Assembly: GCA_016793415.1 (NCBI GenBank)
Contig: JAEUMC010000174.1
Coordinates: forward strand, 1-5,071
Direction of reading: 5' to 3'
Length of the DNA: 5,071 nt
Source: Devosia sp.
GTDB lineage: Bacteria; Pseudomonadota; Alphaproteobacteria; Rhizobiales; Devosiaceae
How positions within the stretch are numbered: position 1 is the stretch's first letter; every line of letters begins with the position of its first letter. The position numbers and the translations under genes were made by a program. The notes below the pieces were generated by a model that worked only from the letters and a program-made list of their open reading frames with translations, was not told the origin of the DNA and made no database searches. Below, in pieces: positions 1-5,071 of this stretch.

Positions 1-488
1 TGCGGGAACTCCTTGAACGCCACCAGCACGTCGGCATGGTCGACCTTCTGCTGCGTCAGGTGGTGGTGCATGTCGAGCTCGGCGCCGATCACCACGTCGG
101 GCCCGACGATCCCCCGCGTCCGCGCCAGGAGGTCGCCCTCGCAATCATCGTAGCCACGCGCCACCATGGCGCCGTGCAGCCCATAGACCACGATGTCCAC
201 GGGCAGCGCCGCCCTGAGCTGGTCGAGAATTTCGTCGCGCAGGCTCTCATAGGCAGCCTGTGACACCAGCCCCGCCGGCTCGCCCCAGGTGGCGGTACCC
301 TCGATCAGCGTGAAACCGTCGGTCCTGGCGCGCCGTCGCGCCGCCACCATCGGCGCCGAGCAGAGCGTCGGCGTCTCCGGATGTGTGCCGGGCGGGCAGT
401 AGAAGGCGTCCTCGAACGCGCTGCGGTCGACGAACAGCGGCGAGAACGTATTCGTCTCGGTGGCCAGCGACGCTACAAAGACCCGCAA
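1..488 (-). CDS. M81 family (MlrC-like) metallohydrolase, N-terminal part, cut by window edge
   Basis: This reverse-strand gene starts at a TTG (488-486) and leaves the window at the left edge after 162 complete codons. The reading frame gives MRVFVASLATETNTFSPL, then LHGAMV (residues 104-109), ARGYDDCEGDLLAR and AELDMHHH (D139, H141), and ends KEFP followed by CA, the first two bases of a probable His163. The D-x-H pair followed 22 residues later by His is the metal-site layout of the M81/MlrC family (microcystinase C and relatives, zinc-dependent hydrolases), and the complete homologue at 1535-3019 has the same spacing (D142, H144, H166). The TTG start is chosen because GGGGAG (minus strand, 502-497) lies 8 bases upstream, an in-frame stop lies close above it, and no ATG exists in this frame between them. 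A longer overlapping frame beginning at 708 has no recognisable family features. The N-terminus resembles the other M81 protein only moderately, so the two are old paralogues. The substrate is unknown; cyanotoxin degradation cannot be assumed. Confidence 0.9.
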   Translation of the reverse strand, partial: MRVFVASLATETNTFSPLFVDRSAFEDAFYCPPGTHPETPTLCSAPMVAARRRARTDGFTLIEGTATWGEPAGLVSQAAYESLRDEILDQLRAALPVDIVVYGLHGAMVARGYDDCEGDLLARTRGIVGPDVVIGAELDMHHHLTQQKVDHADVLVAFKEFP

Positions 489-496
489 CTCGTTCG

Positions 497-502
497 CTCC
501 CC
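497..502 (-). promoter_or_regulatory. Ribosome binding site deciding the TTG start of the left M81 gene
   Basis: Read on the minus strand the sequence is GGGGAG, 8 bases before the TTG at 488-486. There is no ATG or GTG start in the same frame between the TTG and the in-frame stop just upstream, so this site decides the start. Confidence 0.65.
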
Positions 503-506
503 GCCA

Positions 507-524
507 TCCATCCTATATGATGGA
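507..524. promoter_or_regulatory. Palindrome in the leader of the left M81 gene, possible operator
   Basis: TCCATCCTATATGATGGA has perfect 6-bp arms (TCCATC/GATGGA) and only one mismatched pair in the 6-bp centre. It is followed directly by a second small inverted repeat, AACGA-CATT-TCGTT (524-537, sharing one base). Both lie 19-49 bases upstream of the TTG start of the minus-strand M81 gene and downstream of its candidate promoter, where a bound repressor could block transcription. The sequence does not match the GTTC...GAAC element at 675-691, so it may serve another protein or be a weaker site. Function is inferred from symmetry and position only. Confidence 0.35.
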
Positions 525-549
525 ACGACATTTCGTTTGCCGCAGGGAA

Positions 550-578
550 TGTAAAGATGTTGGCGGCCGACCTGTCAA
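550..578 (-). promoter_or_regulatory. Candidate sigma-70 type promoter for the left M81 gene
   Basis: On the minus strand a perfect TTGACA (578-573) is followed after 17 bases by TTTACA (555-550). The -35 element is ideal; the -10 is weak (three of six consensus bases). Transcription would begin near 543, giving a leader of about 55 bases that contains the 507-524 palindrome and the GGGGAG ribosome site. Confidence 0.4.
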
Positions 579-674
579 CTCTGCCGAGGTCGCATCTTGG
601 CAAAAGCTGGTCTAACTGCTTGCGCCGTGCCGGCTCTCGTGTCTTATTGCGCCGGTAGCAGCCATCCGGCGTTT

Positions 675-691
675 GTTCTACAATGTGGAAC
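675..691. promoter_or_regulatory. Probable IclR-type operator in front of the regulator gene
   Basis: GTTCTACAATGTGGAAC is a 17-base imperfect palindrome centred on 683: GTTC/GAAC outer arms and ACA/TGT inner arms pair, with one mismatched pair between them and a single central base. Short palindromes with GTTC/GGAAC-type arms of about this length are typical of IclR family operators. It ends 22 bases before the ATG of the regulator and covers the TACAAT hexamer at 679-684, so binding would be expected to block that promoter and give autorepression. Which protein binds it is inferred from the adjacent iclR-type gene. Confidence 0.6.
679..684 (+). promoter_or_regulatory. Candidate -10 box (TACAAT) for the regulator-led operon
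   Basis: TACAAT matches the sigma-70 -10 consensus at five of six positions. The hexamer 17 bases upstream (656-661, TAGCAG) is a poor -35, so the promoter would be weak or would need help. Initiation near 691 leaves a leader of about 23 bases containing GAGAGA (699-704) before the ATG at 714. It lies inside the 675-691 palindrome. Confidence 0.4.
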
Positions 692-713
692 CAGCCGCGA
701 GAGACCATGCGAA

Positions 714-1538
714 ATGCCCAGAACCAGCGCCCCTGACGACGCGCCGACCAGCACCCCCACCGCCGAGGCCCGGATTCAATCGGTGGCGCGCGCCAAGGCG
801 CTGCTCGACGCCATGGCCGGCGGCGACTGGGTATCGCTACGCGACCTGGCGGCCCGCACCGGCCTCGCCAAGACCACCGCCTTCAACCTGGTCAGCGCGC
901 TGGTCGATGTCGGCCTCACCGAACGCGACGCCAAGGCCGGCGCTTACCGGCTGAGCCTGCAGCACCTGGTCTACGGCAAGGCAGTGGAGCGCCGCCTCGA
1001 CATCGCTGCCATCGCGCGCCCGCACCTGATCCGCCTCTGCGCCACGACGCGCGAGACGGTGAACCTGGCGCTGCCCGGCCCGACCGACGCGGTGATCGTC
1101 GAAAGCCTCGAGGGCAGCCAGTCGCTGCGCGTCTCCTCCTATTCCGGCACCCGTGCCGCCTACCACTCCACCGCCTGCGGTCGGGCGCTGCTGGCGCACC
1201 AGCCGCTCAATTTCAGGAAGATCATCTATTCGGTGGGCAACCTGCCGGCCGCAACTTCGCGCACCATCACCGATCCCGTGGCGCTGGAGACTGTGCTCGA
1301 GCGCTGCCGTACGCTCGGCTGGGCCACCGAGTTCGAGGAGAACGAGATGGGCAGTGCCTGTGTCGCGGCGCCGATCTTCGGGCCGGGCGGCGATGCCATC
1401 GCCGCGGTCAGCATTGCCGGCCCCTCGGCCCGCTATGAGCCGGACAATATCGAGCGACTTGGCAAACTCCTCGTCGCCAGCCTCGCCGAGATCACCGCCG
1501 AAATGACCCATCACGCGCCGCATCCGAGTTCCAGATGA
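714..1538 (+). CDS. IclR family transcriptional regulator
   Basis: A 274-residue cytoplasmic DNA-binding protein of usual IclR length. After a Pro/Thr/Ala-rich tail (1-18), residues about 20-80 form the winged helix-turn-helix: ARIQSVARAKALLDAM, LRDLAARTGLAKTTAFNLVSAL as the helix-turn-helix, and GAYRLSLQ as the wing end. Residues about 95-265 are the effector domain, with RPHLIRLCATTRETVNLAL, YHSTACGRALLAH, the EFEENEMGSACVAAPIF segment and AAVSIAGPSARY, all landmarks of the family's GAF-like ligand domain. I chose the ATG at 714 because it puts the helix-turn-helix at the normal distance and follows GAGAGA at 9 bases; extending in frame to a TTG at 597 would translate through the palindrome at 675-691 and adds no conserved sequence. 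Its stop overlaps the next start (ATGA), indicating co-transcription and probable translational coupling. It is divergent from the left M81 gene, so it probably controls both arms. Ligand and activator/repressor mode are unknown. Confidence 0.93.
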   Translation: MPRTSAPDDAPTSTPTAEARIQSVARAKALLDAMAGGDWVSLRDLAARTGLAKTTAFNLVSALVDVGLTERDAKAGAYRLSLQHLVYGKAVERRLDIAAIARPHLIRLCATTRETVNLALPGPTDAVIVESLEGSQSLRVSSYSGTRAAYHSTACGRALLAHQPLNFRKIIYSVGNLPAATSRTITDPVALETVLERCRTLGWATEFEENEMGSACVAAPIFGPGGDAIAAVSIAGPSARYEPDNIERLGKLLVASLAEITAEMTHHAPHPSSR

Positions 1539-3019
1539 CCAAGCCTCGTATCCTCCTCGCCGGCCTGTTCCACGAAACCCATACCTTCGTCGACGAGATC
1601 ACCGGGCTCGACGAGTTCACCATCAACCGCGGCAGCGCGGTGACGGCGCGGCGTGGCGACGGCTCGACCATTGACGGCTTCCTCGAGGTCGCCGAGGCCG
1701 AAGGTTGGGAGGTGGTGCCGGTCGCCGATTTCTCCGCCCTGCCCTCCGGCACTGCCGACCATGCGGTGTTCGAGCTGTTCTGGAGCGAGCTGCGCGCCGG
1801 TCTGGATGCGGCGCTCACCAATGGCGGTCTCGACGGCATCTGGCTGGCGCTGCATGGCGCCATGGTCACCACCGAGAGCGTTGACCCCGAGGGCGAGCTG
1901 CTGGCCCGCATCCGCGCGATTCCCGGTGCCGAGACCCTGCCGCTGTTCGGCGTTTTCGACCTGCACGCCACCTTCACCGCCGCCATGGCGAAACATGCCA
2001 ACGGCCTCGTCGCTTATCGCGAGAACCCGCATACCGACGCCAACGAGTCTGCCGTGCGCTCGGCGCAACTGCTCGCCCGTTCGCTGCGCGAGGGCGTGCT
2101 GCCGCACATGCTCGCCCGCAACGCCCCGATCATCTGGGCCCCCACCGGGGTCGGCACTGCCGATCGTCCGATGCGCGACCTCGAAGCGCTGGCCCGCCAG
2201 ATCGAAGCCGAGAACCCCGAGATCTGGACCATCAACGTCGTTGCCGGCTACTCCTTCTCCGACATCCCCGATGCCGGCGTCGCCTTCTCCGTCACCACCA
2301 CCGGCAGCGATACCGACGCCAAGGCGGCGCTCGACCGGCTGGAGAACCTCGCCATCGAGCTCCGCGAGCTCGGCATTCCCACCGAATGGGATCTCGACGC
2401 CGCGCTGAGCGAGGTGAAAACCCTCCCCGGCGGCCCCTACGTCATCGTCGAGCCCTCCGACAATATCGGCGGCGGCGCGCCTGGCGACTGTACCCCGGTG
2501 CTGCGCGGTTTCCTCCGCCACGGCATCACCAATGCCGCAGTCGCCATTGCCGACCCCGCCGCGGTGCGCGCTCTCGATGGCGCCAAACCCGGCGACAAGC
2601 GCACCCTGTCGATCGGCGGCAAGGGCAGCCGGCTCGACCCCGGTCCGGTGGAGCTCGAAGTCAGCTTTGTCAGCCGCTCCGATGGCGCCTTCACCCTCGA
2701 GGATCGCCACAGCCACCTCGCCGCCATGCAGGGCATCCACTACAATATGGGGCCCTCGGCCGTGGTCGAGGCCAACGGCATCAAGATCCTCTTATCGAGC
2801 CGCAAGACCCCGCCCTTCGACCTTGGCCAGCTCCGCTCGCAGGGCATTATTCCCGAGGAGCTTTCGGTGATCGGCGTCAAGGCCGCCGTAGCGCACCGCC
2901 GCGCCTACGACAAGATCGCCAAAGGCAGCTACACCGTCACCACCCCCGGCCCCTGCACCAGTGCGTTGAAAACCCTGCCCTACCAGCGGCTGCGGAAGCC
3001 GGTCTTCCCGATCAGCTGA
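1535..3019 (+). CDS. M81 family (MlrC-like) metallohydrolase
   Basis: A complete 494-residue protein of normal M81/MlrC length. The N-terminal domain (about 1-290) begins RILLAGLFHETHTF (E14 in the HETHTF motif), carries LALHGAMV (H107) and PEGELLARIR, then GVFDLHATF (D142, H144) and AYRENPHTDANES (H166). Asp, His and a His 22 residues on are the expected zinc ligands, with E14 and H107 near the site. The C-terminal domain (about 300-485) has the conserved EPSDNIGGGAPGDCT block (G312-D318). No signal peptide or membrane segment is seen, so it should be cytoplasmic. MlrC itself cleaves linear microcystin products; most homologues in soil and marine alphaproteobacteria have no known substrate, so peptide- or amide-bond hydrolysis is the family expectation only. 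It starts inside the regulator's stop codon (ATGA) with only a weak CGAG upstream, suggesting coupled translation, and is followed 18 bases later by ridA-like. All visible key residues are present. Confidence 0.93.
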   Translation: MTKPRILLAGLFHETHTFVDEITGLDEFTINRGSAVTARRGDGSTIDGFLEVAEAEGWEVVPVADFSALPSGTADHAVFELFWSELRAGLDAALTNGGLDGIWLALHGAMVTTESVDPEGELLARIRAIPGAETLPLFGVFDLHATFTAAMAKHANGLVAYRENPHTDANESAVRSAQLLARSLREGVLPHMLARNAPIIWAPTGVGTADRPMRDLEALARQIEAENPEIWTINVVAGYSFSDIPDAGVAFSVTTTGSDTDAKAALDRLENLAIELRELGIPTEWDLDAALSEVKTLPGGPYVIVEPSDNIGGGAPGDCTPVLRGFLRHGITNAAVAIADPAAVRALDGAKPGDKRTLSIGGKGSRLDPGPVELEVSFVSRSDGAFTLEDRHSHLAAMQGIHYNMGPSAVVEANGIKILLSSRKTPPFDLGQLRSQGIIPEELSVIGVKAAVAHRRAYDKIAKGSYTVTTPGPCTSALKTLPYQRLRKPVFPIS

Positions 3020-3027
3020 GAATTCTC

Positions 3028-3031
3028 GGAG
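3028..3031 (+). promoter_or_regulatory. Ribosome binding site of the RidA gene
   Basis: GGAG lies 6 bases before the ATG at 3038 within the 18-base gap after the M81 stop. There is no room for a separate promoter, so the RidA gene is read from the upstream message. Confidence 0.6.
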
Positions 3032-3037
3032 TTAGAT

Positions 3038-3424
3038 ATGATCGAATATCCCAGCGCGCCGGATACCCCGCGCTCGCACCTGCCGTTCAGCCCCGCCACC
3101 AAGGTCGGCGAGCTGATTTTCGTCTCCGGCCAGGCTTCCGTCGACGCCACCGGCAAGATCGTCTCGGACAGCTTCGAGGGCGAGATGCGCCGCTCGATCG
3201 AGAACCTGCGCAAGGTGCTTGAAGATGCCGGCAGTGACCTGAGCCATGTGGTGCAGACCCGCAACTACGTGCGCGACGATGCGGACCTCGCGCTCTACAA
3301 CCGCATCTACCCAGAGTATTTCCAGGCGCCGTTCCCGGCCCGCACCACCATCACCAATTGCCTTGGTGCGGCCCTACGCTACGAGATCGACTGCATTGCG
3401 GTCACCAAGAACAGCAAAGCATAA
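3038..3424 (+). CDS. RidA family (YjgF/YER057c/UK114) enamine/imine deaminase
   Basis: A 128-residue protein of standard RidA length. Family landmarks are VGELIFVSGQASVDATGKI (residues 23-41), the helix with RRSIENLRKVLEDAGSDLSHVV (51-72), NRIYPEYF (88-95), FPARTTI (99-105) and YEIDCIAV (115-122). By alignment to E. coli RidA from memory, R102 corresponds to the catalytic Arg105 that holds the substrate carboxylate, and E116 to Glu120; both are kept. Tyr17 of E. coli RidA is replaced by F17. RidA proteins form trimers and hydrolyse reactive 2-aminoacrylate-type enamines/imines made by PLP enzymes and amino acid oxidases, releasing the keto acid and ammonia. Placement between a hydrolase and a PLP aminotransferase suggests a pathway-dedicated copy acting on that enzyme's intermediates or products rather than the general housekeeping protein. 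Close relatives include pathway-specific deaminases such as aminoacrylate peracid-type enzymes, so the exact substrate is open. Confidence 0.92.
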   Translation: MIEYPSAPDTPRSHLPFSPATKVGELIFVSGQASVDATGKIVSDSFEGEMRRSIENLRKVLEDAGSDLSHVVQTRNYVRDDADLALYNRIYPEYFQAPFPARTTITNCLGAALRYEIDCIAVTKNSKA

Positions 3425-3454
3425 CTGCCGGCTTTATCGGCTTTCCGCCCATTT

Positions 3455-3469
3455 TTTCGCCTCGCGAAA
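3455..3469. other. Small perfect inverted repeat in the spacer
   Basis: TTTCGC-CTC-GCGAAA has 6-bp arms and a 3-base loop. The T-run precedes rather than follows it on the plus strand, so it is not a canonical terminator for the upstream gene. It could be a weak RNA stem between cistrons, a protein site, or chance. Confidence 0.35.
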
Positions 3470-3523
3470 CCGGCGGCCATTTACAACTTTCGGGCCCTGA
3501 GGCCACTTGGACTTAGAAGAATT

Positions 3524-3529
3524 GAGGAG
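3524..3529 (+). promoter_or_regulatory. Ribosome binding site that sets the aminotransferase start
   Basis: GAGGAG is followed by 7 bases (TCCCGCG) and then TTG at 3537. It is the strongest Shine-Dalgarno site in the window. It lies inside the longer frame that could begin at TTG 3507, so it argues that translation begins at 3537 and not at 3507. Confidence 0.7.
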
Positions 3530-3536
3530 TCCCGCG

Positions 3537-4886
3537 TTGACCGTTACATCCCCCGCCGCACCATCGGCCACACAGTCACGCCCGCTCAGCTTCGATAAAT
3601 CCGTCGAGGCGATCCGCACCAACTCGCAGTGGATCTCCGGCGGCGTGAACAGCAATTTCCGCCTCAACATCTCGCCCACCCCGCTGGTGTTCGAGCGCGG
3701 CGAAGGCGCCTATCTCTACGACGTCGATGGTAACAAGCTGATCGACTACTACCTCGGCATGGGCCCGATGATCCTCGGCCACAAGCCGCAGGCGCTGGTC
3801 GACGCGGTAAAGTCGCAGATCGACAACGGCATCCTGTTCGCCGGCCAGACGGCCATTGAAGCCGAGGCGGCCCGCCTCGTCTGCGAACTGGTGCCGTCGG
3901 CCGAACGCATGCGCTTCGGCTCCTCCGGCTCCGAGGTCGACCAGGCCGCGATGCGCCTCGCTCGCGCTGCCACCGGCCGCACCAAGATCCTGAAGTTCGA
4001 AGGGCACTATCACGGTTGGTTCGACAACGTGCTGTGGTCGACCGCTCCGGCCCTCGACGCGGCCGGTCCCGCCGACGCACCGACCCCGGTGATCGGCTCC
4101 AAGGGCCAGCTCAAGGACACTGCCGACACCCTCGTCGTCCTGCCCTGGAACAATCTCGAGCTGCTCACGGCGCGCCTGGCTCAGGGCGATATCGCCGCCG
4201 TCATCATGGAAGCCGCGATGTGCAACCAGGGTGCGGTGCACCCGCTGGCCGGCTACCTCGAAGGCGTACGCGAGGCCTGCACGAAGACCGGCACCATCCT
4301 GATCTTCGACGAGGTCATCACCGGCTTCCGCCTCGCTCCGGGCGGCGCGCAGGAACTGTTCGGGGTCACCCCTGATCTTTCGACCTTCGGCAAGGCCATC
4401 GCCAACGGCTTCCCGGTGGCGGCGATTGCCGGTCGCGCCGACCTGATGGACATGTTCACCTCGGGCGGAGTCGTCCATGGCGGCACCTACAACGCCCAGC
4501 CGATCGCCATGGCGGCGACCGCTGCGACCCTGAAGTCGCTGACCCCGGCGCTCTACAAGAAGATCGGCGTCTCCGGCACCGCGCTGCAGGAAGGCTTCAA
4601 GGAGATCTTCGCCTCGGCCGGCGTCACTGCCTCGGTGGTCGGCTTCCCGCAGGTCTTCCACGTCGCGCTGGGCCTCGACAAGCCGGCCCGCGATTTCCGC
4701 GACCTCGCCAAAATGAACCGCCCCGCCTACATCGCGCTGACCACTGCCCTGATGTACCGCGGCGTCCGCGCCCTCGAACGCGGCGCCTGGTTCCTCTCCA
4801 GCGAGCACGATGCCGGCGTGATCAACAACACGCTGGATGCGATGCGTGATGCGGTGCGTGAACTGAAGGCCAAGGGGACACTGTAA
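3537..4886 (+). CDS. Class III PLP aminotransferase, glutamate-1-semialdehyde aminomutase-like
   Basis: A 449-residue PLP-dependent enzyme of the aminotransferase class III (fold type I) superfamily, closest by eye to GSAM. Visible landmarks: ISGGVNSNFR (about 34-43), GAYLYDVDGNKLIDYYLGMGPMILGH, the phosphate-binding SSGSE (129-133), FEGHYHGWFD with Y158 to stack on PLP, IFDEVITGFR with D258 for the pyridine nitrogen, STFGKAIANG with the Schiff-base lysine K286, and HGGTYNAQPIAMAA. The Asp-Lys spacing of 28 equals that of GSAM. Against true GSAM: the segment ALERGAWFLSSEHD lacks the glutamate that GSAM has in QFEAGF, the N-terminus is longer, and the neighbours are not tetrapyrrole genes. A GSAM-like omega- or beta-amino acid transaminase is therefore more likely; the substrate is unknown. 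The start is TTG at 3537, set by GAGGAG at 3524-3529; a TTG at 3507 would add ten residues. It follows the RidA gene by 112 bases on the same strand, and RidA would remove enamine/imine by-products of such an enzyme. Confidence 0.92.
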   Translation: MTVTSPAAPSATQSRPLSFDKSVEAIRTNSQWISGGVNSNFRLNISPTPLVFERGEGAYLYDVDGNKLIDYYLGMGPMILGHKPQALVDAVKSQIDNGILFAGQTAIEAEAARLVCELVPSAERMRFGSSGSEVDQAAMRLARAATGRTKILKFEGHYHGWFDNVLWSTAPALDAAGPADAPTPVIGSKGQLKDTADTLVVLPWNNLELLTARLAQGDIAAVIMEAAMCNQGAVHPLAGYLEGVREACTKTGTILIFDEVITGFRLAPGGAQELFGVTPDLSTFGKAIANGFPVAAIAGRADLMDMFTSGGVVHGGTYNAQPIAMAATAATLKSLTPALYKKIGVSGTALQEGFKEIFASAGVTASVVGFPQVFHVALGLDKPARDFRDLAKMNRPAYIALTTALMYRGVRALERGAWFLSSEHDAGVINNTLDAMRDAVRELKAKGTL

Positions 4887-4914
4887 GCTTCATTACAGGG
4901 GCCGGAGCTAAGCC

Positions 4915-5020
4915 GACCCCCACCCTTGATCCCTCCCTGCAAGGGGGAGGGAGACGCAGACTGAGAGGTTAGTGTGAGGGTCACCCTCCCCCTTGCAGGG
5001 AGGGGACAGGGGTGGGGGTC
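4915..5020. repeat. Long inverted repeat (37-bp arms, nested palindromes), likely dispersed intergenic element
   Basis: Arms 4915-4951 and 4984-5020 match as reverse complements at 34 of 37 positions; in RNA two of the three differences become G-U pairs, leaving one mismatch. The loop is 32 bases (4952-4983). Each arm also holds an inner imperfect palindrome, CCCTCCC-TGCAA-GGG-GGAGGG, so the element could fold as one long stem or as two small hairpins. This architecture and the C-rich/G-rich composition resemble dispersed intergenic palindromes (REP/BIME-like) seen in many Hyphomicrobiales genomes. It begins 28 bases after the aminotransferase stop. No T-tract follows, so it is not a classical intrinsic terminator, but it could stabilise the 3' end of the message or impede transcription. 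Copy number elsewhere cannot be judged here. Confidence 0.8.
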
Positions 5021-5071
5021 AGCCCGCACCCGCCTGTCGGCCTACCTCCCACCTCCAATCCTCAGCATTAC
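5021..5071. other. Right-edge non-coding sequence
   Basis: 51 bases, C-rich on the plus strand, with no recognisable coding, RNA or promoter signal. It may be the tail of the intergenic region beyond the inverted repeat. Confidence 0.4.

Larger units (their letters stand above)
3425..3536. other. Spacer between RidA and aminotransferase genes
   Basis: 112 bases without a plausible gene. It holds a repeated CGGCTTT, a run of six T (3452-3457), the hairpin described at 3455-3469, and the ribosome site at 3524-3529. I see no convincing sigma-70 promoter; TTTACA near 3480 has no suitable -10 partner. The aminotransferase is therefore probably read through from upstream, though a promoter of another type is not excluded. 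Confidence 0.5.

Noticed and set aside
247..708. 153-codon open frame on the minus strand with an ATG
   Set aside because: It overlaps the minus-strand M81 gene in another frame, has low-complexity Arg/Gly/Ala-rich translation with no family features, and covers the divergent promoter region.
597..713. In-frame N-terminal extension of the IclR gene from TTG 597
   Set aside because: It has no ribosome site, adds non-conserved sequence, and would run through the operator-like palindrome and -10 box.
1511..2740. 409-codon open frame on the minus strand opposite the second M81 gene
   Set aside because: A shadow frame caused by high GC at third codon positions; the plus strand encodes a complete conserved M81 protein and the reverse translation is Gly/Ala/Asp/Arg-rich without motifs.
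1..3019. Calling the M81 genes mlrC for microcystin breakdown
   Set aside because: No mlrA, mlrB or mlrD is visible, and M81 homologues are widespread in bacteria without that pathway.
3576..4808. 410-codon open frame on the minus strand opposite the aminotransferase
   Set aside because: Same GC-driven shadow effect; the plus strand has all PLP-enzyme motifs.
3537..4886. Calling the aminotransferase hemL
   Set aside because: The C-terminal GSAM glutamate seems absent and the context is a hydrolase/RidA/IclR locus rather than tetrapyrrole synthesis.
4915..5020. Rho-independent terminator
   Set aside because: The stem is far longer than usual and no T-tract follows on the plus strand (5021 onward reads AGCCCGCACC); the minus-strand side has no T-tract either.

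Overview
The window is GC-rich DNA with compact genes, good Shine-Dalgarno sites and TTG starts. It most resembles an alphaproteobacterium of the Hyphomicrobiales type (Devosia-like would fit). That placement is an inference from composition, protein flavour and the C-rich/G-rich intergenic palindrome at the right end, not from a phylogenetic marker.

Layout: (1) 1-488, minus strand: the N-terminal part of an M81 family (MlrC-like) metallohydrolase, cut by the left edge. (2) 489-713: a divergent control region with a candidate promoter for each direction and two palindromes. One of these, GTTCTACAATGTGGAAC at 675-691, looks like an IclR-type operator lying on a TACAAT -10 box. (3) 714-1538, plus: an IclR family regulator. 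(4) 1535-3019, plus: a complete second M81/MlrC-like protein overlapping the regulator by ATGA. (5) 3038-3424, plus: a RidA (YjgF/YER057c/UK114) imine/enamine deaminase. (6) 3425-3536: a 112-bp spacer with a small hairpin and a strong ribosome binding site. (7) 3537-4886, plus: a class III PLP aminotransferase of the glutamate-1-semialdehyde aminomutase (GSAM) fold group. (8) 4887-5071: non-coding, dominated by a long inverted repeat with 37-bp arms, without a following T-tract.

The genes read as one regulated catabolic locus. Two M81 hydrolases could release an amino compound from a peptide- or amide-like substrate, the PLP enzyme could transaminate it, and RidA would clear reactive enamine/imine by-products. 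The IclR protein would respond to a pathway metabolite and control both arms from the shared intergenic region. The substrate is not readable from the sequence. Several GSAM residues are kept, but the C-terminal GSAM glutamate appears to be missing and no heme gene is nearby, so I do not call it hemL. There is no RNA gene, insertion sequence, CRISPR array or prophage in the window. The strongest candidates for something new are the paired M81 + RidA + GSAM-like set and the palindromic repeat at the right end.
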